The position numbers and the translations under genes are program-made. Positions 58,319-64,000 of a DNA stretch of 64,000 bases are shown one piece after another (the stretch's first letter is position 1; each line of letters begins with the position of its first letter). Below the pieces are notes generated by a model, which saw nothing but the letters and a program-made list of their open reading frames with translations, was not told the origin of the DNA and did no database searches. The stretch comes from Micromonospora olivasterospora (GTDB lineage Bacteria; Actinomycetota; Actinomycetes; Mycobacteriales; Micromonosporaceae): assembly GCF_007830265.1 (NCBI RefSeq), contig NZ_VLKE01000001.1:2294001-2358000 (forward strand), in the 5' to 3' direction.

Positions 58319-59560
58319 ATGACCGCACCTCACATCATCGACCCTGCCGGCCTGCTGGGCCAGGCACTGACCGACGCGTCACCGGATCTGATGCGGCACC
58401 TGCTGTCCACGGTGATCAACTCTCTGCTGTCGGCGGAGGCCGACGCGGTCTGCGGCGCCGAGTACGGCATCGCCTCGCCGGAACGGATCAACTCCCGCAA
58501 CGGCTACCGGCACCGCGAGCTCGACACCCGCATCGGCACGATCGACGTGGCCATCCCGAAACTGCGGTCGGGCTCCTACTTCCCCGAGTGGCTGCTCGAA
58601 CGGCGTAAGCGGGCCGAGGCCGCGCTGGTCAGTGTGGTCGCGACCTGCTACCTGCTCGGCGTCTCCACCCGACGCATGGACAAACTCGTACAGTCGCTGG
58701 GCATCACCAGCCTGTCCAAGTCACAGGTCTCGCGGATGGCCGCCGACCTGGACGCCCAGGTCGCGGCGTTCCGCACCCGGCCGCTGAGCGAGTCGGGGCC
58801 GTTCACGTTCGTGGCCGCCGACGCGCTGACCATGAAGGTCCGCGAGCAGGGCCGGGTCGTCAACGCGGTCGTGCTGGTCGCGACCGGCGTCAACGCCGAC
58901 GGCCACCGCGAGGTCCTCGGCGTCAAGGTCGCCACAAGCGAGACCAAGCAGGCATGGAACGCGTTCTTCGCCGACATGGTCGCCCGCGGCCTGACCGGCA
59001 CCCTGCTGGTCACCAGCGACGCCCACGCCGGCCTGGTCGACGCGATCGCCGCGAACCTGCCCGGCGCGTCCTGGCAGAGGTGCCGCACGCACTACGCCGC
59101 GAACCTGATGGCGGTGTGTCCGAAGTCCGCGTGGCCGGCGGTCAAGACCGTGCTGCACTCGGTCTACGACCAGGTCGACGCCGCTACGGTCCACGCCCAG
59201 TTCGACAAACTCCTCGACTCGGTCAGCAGGTCGCTGCCGGCCGTGGCCGCCCACCTCGACGACGCCCGCGCCGACCTGCTCGCCTTCACCGGCTTCCCGC
59301 AACAGATCTGGCGCCAGATCTGGTCGAACAACCCCAACGAACGACTCAACAAGGAGATCCGCCGCCGCACCGACGTCGTCGGGATCTTCCCCGACCGCGA
59401 CGCCGTCATCCGCCTCGTCGGTGCCGTCCTTGCCGAACAACACGACGAATGGACCGAAGGCCGCCGCTACTTCGCCCTCGACATCCTCGCCAAGGCCCGC
59501 GAGACCGCCAGAACCACCACGACGAGTCCGGACCTGCCCCAACTGGAGACCGCAGCATGA
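58319..59560 (+). CDS. IS256-family (mutator-type) transposase
   Basis: 413 residues. Motifs: NGYRHRELDTRIGTIDVAIP, FVAADALTMKVRE (D), LLVTSDAHAGLVDAI (D), WQRCRTHYAANLM and NERLNKEIRRRTDVVGIFP (E). The ATG at 58319 follows AAAGGGA; the longer frame begins inside the leader hairpin region. The stop overlaps the next gene (ATGA). Confidence 0.92.
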   Translation: MTAPHIIDPAGLLGQALTDASPDLMRHLLSTVINSLLSAEADAVCGAEYGIASPERINSRNGYRHRELDTRIGTIDVAIPKLRSGSYFPEWLLERRKRAEAALVSVVATCYLLGVSTRRMDKLVQSLGITSLSKSQVSRMAADLDAQVAAFRTRPLSESGPFTFVAADALTMKVREQGRVVNAVVLVATGVNADGHREVLGVKVATSETKQAWNAFFADMVARGLTGTLLVTSDAHAGLVDAIAANLPGASWQRCRTHYAANLMAVCPKSAWPAVKTVLHSVYDQVDAATVHAQFDKLLDSVSRSLPAVAAHLDDARADLLAFTGFPQQIWRQIWSNNPNERLNKEIRRRTDVVGIFPDRDAVIRLVGAVLAEQHDEWTEGRRYFALDILAKARETARTTTTSPDLPQLETAA

Positions 59561-59757
59561 CCGACGTGACCGGCGACCACACCATCCCCACCCCGGCCGA
59601 ACGCAAGAAGCTCAACGCCGCCCTGGCCGCCACCGGCACCGAGACCGGCTTCTGGGACGGCCACGGCCGTCCCGCAGCCTGGCCCGACGACATCGACCGC
59701 TGGCAACCCGAAACCAACGAACCCGCCCCTGAGCAGCCCGGAACACAACCCTTCTAA
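59557..59757 (+). CDS. Small IS256-associated protein
   Basis: 66 residues starting at an ATG that overlaps the transposase stop. Sequence includes TPAERKKLNAALAATGTETG and GRPAAWPDDIDRWQPE, acidic and Pro-rich. It ends before the right terminal repeat, so it is a passenger of the element. Function unknown; coupling to the transposase suggests an accessory or regulatory partner. Confidence 0.6.
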   Translation: MTDVTGDHTIPTPAERKKLNAALAATGTETGFWDGHGRPAAWPDDIDRWQPETNEPAPEQPGTQPF

Positions 59758-60002
59758 CCAGTACAACTCGAAAGATCAGCCGTTACACCACTTCCAGGGG
59801 CTTGACCGCTCGTTGGCGTACGTAGTTGGCCAGTCGGCCCGGACGAGGGGTCAGGATGATCACCATCAGCTGCGACCACGCAGCGGTATGGTCTGCCTTG
59901 GAGGCGAGCACCGTTGGTGGCCTCCGTGACCTGCTAACCGGATGTGCCGGCATTGGGCACCGGTGCGGCGAGCGCGGCCGGCTGCGGGTCAGCCGGCGTT
60001 AG

Positions 60003-61196
60003 GTGACCATACGGATGCCGCACACCTTCGAGCGCTACCTGCGGGCTCCCGAACATCCGCAGCAGGCGACCTTCCTGGAGCTCTTCTTCGACCTGGCGTA
60101 CATCTTCGCGTTCACCCGCATCTCGGGGCGCCTGGTCGACGACCTCGACCTGATCAACGCCGCGCAGACGCTGGTGCTGCTGCTCGCGATCTTCTGGGTC
60201 TGGACCTTCACCGCCTGGTCGACCAACTTCTTCAACCCGGAGCGGGTCCAGATCCAGCTCCTCGTCATCGCGAGCATGTTCGGCACCGTCGTGCTGACGA
60301 TCGCGGTGCCCGGCGCGTTCGAGGCGCGGGGGCTGCTGTTCGCGGGCACCTACCTGCTCATTCACATCGCCCGCTCGCTCACCCTGCGGTACCTGCTGCG
60401 CGGCCACGAGCTGCAGCACGTCCCCTACCTGGTGCTCTCCTGGTTCGGCCTATCCGCCGTACCCTGGATCGTCGGCGCGTTCGCGCCGAGCCCGGTCCGA
60501 CTGGCGCTGTGGGCGCTGGCGATCGCCATCGACTACCTGGGCGGGATCCTGCTCTGGCCGACCCCGAAACTCGGCCGGATGCGGGAGTCGCAGTGGGCGT
60601 TCGCCCCGGAGCATCTGGCCGAGCGGTACCGGCAGTTCTTCAACATCTCGCTGGGCGAAACGATCCTGGTCCTCGGTGCCACCTTCATCGCCGCCAAGGC
60701 GACGTTCCTCCGGACCGGCGCCCTGATAGCCGCCTTCGCCACCACGGCGCTGATCTGGCGGATCTACTTCTACCAGGCGGCGCACACGCTGGCCGACACC
60801 CTCAAATCGTCGAACCAACCAAACCGGCTCGGCCGGGCAGCGGCGGACGCCCACCTGATCATGGTGGCCGGAGTCGTCGTCACCTCGGTCAGCTACCGGG
60901 CCGTCATCGACGGACCGAACGGGCACACGCCAATCTCGTGGCTCCTGGTCATCCTCGGCGGACCGGCACTGTTCCTCGCCGGCCGCGCCCGCTTCGAGTA
61001 CACCGTGTACGCCGGCGTGTCCCCGACCCGGCCGATCGGGGTGCTGGTGCTGGGAGCTCTCGTGGCACCCCTGCTCCTCGCGCCGCCGCTGGTGGCCGCC
61101 GCCGCGGTGGTCGTCGTGCTGACCGGCATCGCGCTGGCCGACGCGCTGCGCGTCCGGCATCGGCCGCCAGCCCAACCCTCCCCGCCGCCCCATTGA
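60003..61196 (+). CDS. LtrA-family membrane protein
   Basis: 397 residues with roughly ten hydrophobic helices. The start TFLELFFDLAYIFAFTRISG (E-LFFDL-Y-FA) and the central FFNISLGETILVLGATF are signatures of the low-temperature-requirement A family, integral membrane proteins of unknown biochemistry. The GTG at 60003 is used; the ATG at 60015 is equally possible, with AGGTG upstream. It stands alone between an IS256 element and a non-coding stretch. Confidence 0.85.
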   Translation: MTIRMPHTFERYLRAPEHPQQATFLELFFDLAYIFAFTRISGRLVDDLDLINAAQTLVLLLAIFWVWTFTAWSTNFFNPERVQIQLLVIASMFGTVVLTIAVPGAFEARGLLFAGTYLLIHIARSLTLRYLLRGHELQHVPYLVLSWFGLSAVPWIVGAFAPSPVRLALWALAIAIDYLGGILLWPTPKLGRMRESQWAFAPEHLAERYRQFFNISLGETILVLGATFIAAKATFLRTGALIAAFATTALIWRIYFYQAAHTLADTLKSSNQPNRLGRAAADAHLIMVAGVVVTSVSYRAVIDGPNGHTPISWLLVILGGPALFLAGRARFEYTVYAGVSPTRPIGVLVLGALVAPLLLAPPLVAAAAVVVVLTGIALADALRVRHRPPAQPSPPPH

Positions 61197-61679
61197 GTGT
61201 GTCCAGACCTTCGCCCTCGCCGCTCGTTCGGAGAGGATGAGCAGGTTGGACGAGCCCGGCTCCCTGCTGCTCTCGTCTCCGTCGAGCCGACACGGCAACT
61301 GTCCGCACGCTGGAGAGGGCGGCCCGGGAAGGTGCCATCGACGGCTTCGTCGGAGGCGAAGAAGCCCGGGCAGCTTGGTCCCGGTGTGGGGTCTTGACGA
61401 TGACGTAGCCGTCGGGGTTGCCCGCGGGGGCGATTGCCGTAGCGACGGAAGACAGCAGCTCCGTCGACCAGCGACAGAGACCAGGCTTGCTCGGGAGGGC
61501 TGGCTCTGATATTCAGAGAGAGCTGGTTACGCGGCTGGGGTCGAACCCCAGCAGGCAGCCTTAATCTCTCCCGGGCAACGGCGTCGTGGACGTACCTCGA
61601 CGTGCAGCCCTGAAATGCACTCTCTCGCTCGCGGGGCGCGCGCTACTTGCGTGTGCCCGCTCGTCCGAAGGACTCCCAG
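61197..61679. other. Non-coding stretch before the Cys-rich gene
   Basis: No gene supported. A tRNA T-arm-like hairpin (GCTGGGG-TCGAA-CCCCAGC, 61534-61552) stands alone without the rest of a tRNA. Confidence 0.4.
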
Positions 61680-62591
61680 ATGAAGACGGTCTATCACGGC
61701 TTCCTGCCGCAGCACACCGCGAGCACCCACCGAGTGTTCGCCGTCGTCGACCACGGCGGCGGGGAAACGGTGGAGGCCTTGGCCACGTTCCCCACCGCGG
61801 AGCGGGCCGACACGATCGCGGACCTGCTGAACCTCTTGACCGCTGGGCACCCGCCGGAGCGGACCCATGACCGGCTACTGGCAGCGCTCGACGCCGAGCC
61901 AGGCCCGGTCCGCGCCTCGGTCACCTCAATCCTCGATACCCTCAGCCACAACAAGCACGCTCTGGCCGCCCACCTGCGGCGCCGAACGGCTGCGGGCATC
62001 GCCAGCTTCTCGGTCAGCGGCTGCCCGTCAGGTGGGTGCGGCACCTGCACGACATGCAGCGAGGGGTGCCTCGACTGCCCTGCCTGCGATAGCGGTGAAT
62101 GCGATACCTGCATGGCGCCCGTAATCACGCCGCGGACCGCGCTGCTGCTGCACGCCACAGCGGAGATCTTCAGCGACGAGGTCCGCATGACCGCGAAGGA
62201 CCCCGACGGCTGGTATGACTTCCCGCCGTTCGTCCAGCACCTGTCCCCCGAGGCGGCGAACCGGTTCCGGACCGCGTTTCTCAACCTGGCCGCTGACCTC
62301 GCCCACGGCATCGAGCCCCACCCACGCACCAACGCCGAAGAGATCGCACTGCACCTAATGACCGACCGCGCCAACGTCATACTCGAACTCGGCACCTTCG
62401 ACGACGAACTGGAGCGGCTGCCCGAATCGACCGCCGACTACGACTGGGAGGGCATCCTGGATGTGCTCTTCCAAGACGACGACTACGCCGGGCTGATGGC
62501 CCACCGGGGCAAGCTGCCCGCCAAGACGGTCGTCAGCATGTTCGAACGGTTCGACAACATGCCCGAGCGTCCGCACGCGGCGGCGCCGTGA
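61680..62591 (+). CDS. Protein of unknown function with a nine-cysteine cluster
   Basis: 303 residues from the ATG at 61680 (AAGGA upstream). N-terminal 110 residues: small alpha/beta part (VFAVVDHGGGETVEALATFP) and helices. Residues 115-144 hold nine cysteines spaced C-x4-C-x2-C-x2-C-x3-C-x2-C-x2-C-x4-C-x2-C, likely binding zinc or an Fe-S cluster. The C-terminal 160 residues are soluble and acidic (DDELERLPESTADYDWEGIL). No signal peptide, no membrane segment. I do not recognise the family. Confidence 0.7.
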   Translation: MKTVYHGFLPQHTASTHRVFAVVDHGGGETVEALATFPTAERADTIADLLNLLTAGHPPERTHDRLLAALDAEPGPVRASVTSILDTLSHNKHALAAHLRRRTAAGIASFSVSGCPSGGCGTCTTCSEGCLDCPACDSGECDTCMAPVITPRTALLLHATAEIFSDEVRMTAKDPDGWYDFPPFVQHLSPEAANRFRTAFLNLAADLAHGIEPHPRTNAEEIALHLMTDRANVILELGTFDDELERLPESTADYDWEGILDVLFQDDDYAGLMAHRGKLPAKTVVSMFERFDNMPERPHAAAP

Positions 62592-62794
62592 CGGCCCCCA
62601 GTAGGGGTCCTGCACTGGCGCGGTGTACCAGGGGCACGATGCGCTGCCTCCTCGAACTGGTCGGCCCGCAATGCGGCTGGGCCGGCAGACGCGCCAGGAC
62701 CTTACATACAGTTCGTGCGGCGCCGACGCCGACGTCCCAGCGCCGATCTTCGTCGTTGTACCAGCCTTCTACATACTGGAAGATCGCCTAGCTA

Positions 62795-63668
62795 AAGGAT
62801 GTCTCGTAACTGGGTGAAGGCGTTGCCTGGCAACGGTGCCGGTGTCACCCGGCGAGGATGATGTTGTGGAGATGGGCGATGCCGGAAGCGGTGTCGGCCA
62901 ATGTGTTGGCGGCGCGGCGGTAGTCGCGCAGGATCTTGAACGTCTTCATGCGGGCCAGGGCGTGTTCGACCTGGGCGCGGACGGTGCGGTGTTGCTTGTT
63001 CAGGTCGGTCTTCCAGTCGGGTAGCTCGCTGCCGTCGGTGGGTTTGCGGTACGGGATGATCACCTCGGGGTTGCCGCGGTAGGCGCCGTCAGCCGTGACC
63101 GGCCGTCCGGCCAGTTCCTGGTCGATGCCGCTGGTGCGGTAGACGATGGTGTCGTTGCGGTTGCCGGGTTGAGGGTCGCCGAGGGCGACGACGAGGCGGG
63201 TGTGGGCGTCGATGGCGACCTGCAGGTTGGTGCTGTAGCGGTAGTTCTTGCTCGGGGGGGGCGATGGTCCCGGGTCGGGACCAGAGTGCCGTCGACGATG
63301 GTGATCTGGTCGACCCGACGCCGGCGTCCCGGCGTCAGAGCGAGCAGGGGGCCGACGGTGTCGATGACCCGATGCGCGACGGAGTGCGACACCCCGAACA
63401 GCGGGCCGATCTGCCGCATCGTCAGGTTCGTACGCCAGTACGCGGCCGCCAGCAGCACACGGTCGGCGAGGTCGAGCGACCACTGCCGTCCCGGCCGACC
63501 GTCGGCGATGGCGTCACCGCCACGCTCGGCGACCAGCCGGACCAGCCTGCGGAACTGGACGGGCTGCAGCCCGGTAAACGGGAAGATCCACTCCGGGCGG
63601 GCCGCTGAGATCACCTGCACCCCGACATGATCCACCATGGACCTGGCACCGAGTTACGAGACGTCCTT
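62795..63668. mobile_element. IS5-type element with a frameshifted transposase
   Basis: Terminal repeats AAGGATGTCTCGTAACTGGG and AAGGACGTCTCGTAACTCGG (reversed) match at 18 of 20 positions. A 2-bp TA flanks both sides. Confidence 0.7.
62845..63638 (-). pseudogene. IS5/DDE_Tnp_4-type transposase in two frames
   Basis: The first frame (63638 to about 63262) carries the helix-turn-helix part (WRTNLTMRQIGPLFGVSHSV) and first catalytic block (QITIVDGTLVPTRDH). The second frame (about 63255 to 62845) continues with KNYRYSTNLQVAIDAHTRLV, DGAYRGNPEV and VRAQVEHALARMKTFKIL. The switch occurs at a run of eight C (coding strand; eight G at 63254-63261 on the plus strand). Confidence 0.78.
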
Positions 63669-63689
63669 TAGCGGGCGGGCACGGATGGT

Positions 63690-64000
63690 CAGGGCTGCCG
63701 GTTCAGCAGTTCGATCTTGAGAGTGGCGAAGAACGACTCGACGACGGTGTTGTCCCAGCGCTGCTCGCGCCGGCTCAGCGACAGTCGGATACTGCGGCGA
63801 TTGGCGAGGCGGGATTACTGGGTGCTGGTCTTGACAGCCGCGATCGGAATGGAGGATCAGCCCCAGGCGGGTCGGCGGGGCGGCGATGGTGACGGTTCGC
63901 CGCGTGCGTGGGCAGATGCCGCGCAATCCCGGCAGTACGCATCAGCCGGGCACCGCGTTTGCGGCCGCGGCGGACTCTGCTGCCGAATTCGTGACACGCC
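63690..64000 (-). pseudogene. IS3-family OrfB remnant running off the window
   Basis: Pieces in order on the minus strand: GRKRGARLMRTAGI, LGLILHSDRGCQ, then after a frameshift LSLSRREQRWDNTVVESFFA and TLKIELLNRQP-stop. These are the IS3 integrase blocks HSDRG-Q and the catalytic Glu (VVESFF). Multiple shifts; not functional. Confidence 0.75.

Larger units (their letters stand above)
58207..59791. mobile_element. IS256-family element with an accessory gene
   Basis: Bounded by GTGGTGTAACG (58207-58217) and its inverse (59781-59791). The leader contains a 9-bp perfect hairpin (58232-58240 with 58242-58250). No clear target duplication is seen (ccctgata versus ttccaggg), so one flank may have rearranged. 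Confidence 0.78.

Noticed and set aside
61534..61552. Possible tRNA (T-arm-like hairpin GCTGGGG-TCGAA-CCCCAGC)
   Set aside because: The loop is two bases short of a T loop and no acceptor, D or anticodon arms can be drawn around it.

Overview
The window is high-GC DNA with GTG/TTG starts and ATGA or GTGA stop-start overlaps. It looks like an actinomycete chromosome, plausibly Micromonosporaceae; the family is inferred from gene content only. Ordinary operons alternate with a dense graveyard of insertion sequences and two copies of a roughly 10.5-11 kb segment that each carry a giant gene.

Left part (1-18.6 kb): a fatty acyl-AMP ligase/desaturase pair; an IS6 remnant; an amino acid permease; a block of dead genes (glycogen-debranching-type hydrolase, CbtA-like and BtuF-like remnants); a superoxide dismutase with a Nur-box-like palindrome and a coupled small gene; class I ribonucleotide reductase nrdA-nrdB behind tandem NrdR-type boxes and a cobalamin riboswitch; a truncated group II intron; and an ABC importer (binding lipoprotein, two permeases, ATPase) behind a second cobalamin riboswitch. 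Much of this part therefore responds to vitamin B12: uptake is shut off and B12-independent deoxynucleotide synthesis is repressed when B12 is present.

Middle (18.6-53.4 kb): two directly repeated segments (about 18623-29576 and 42907-53453). Each encodes a giant protein: a WXG100-like helical N-terminus, Pro-rich linkers, a papain-like cysteine domain, an array of about 105-residue repeats, an OTU-like cysteine protease domain and an unfamiliar C-terminal domain. Copy 1 is intact (3331 codons). Copy 2 carries a one-base contraction in a C tract, and its 3' end is fused to the tail of a group II intron. Between the copies lie an IS4 and an IS5 element, integrase remnants, and an F420-linked catabolic cluster (GntR, LLM flavin/F420 oxidoreductase, transglutaminase-like protein, aldehyde dehydrogenase, F420:NADP reductase, and divergently ABM monooxygenase and MFS permease).

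Right part (53.4-64 kb): a nested IS tower (an IS701-type element interrupted by a second IS701-type element and by an IS4 element), an IS256 element with an accessory gene, an LtrA-family membrane protein, a Cys-rich protein of unknown function, a frameshifted IS5-type element and an IS3 remnant. I saw no tRNA, rRNA or CRISPR array.
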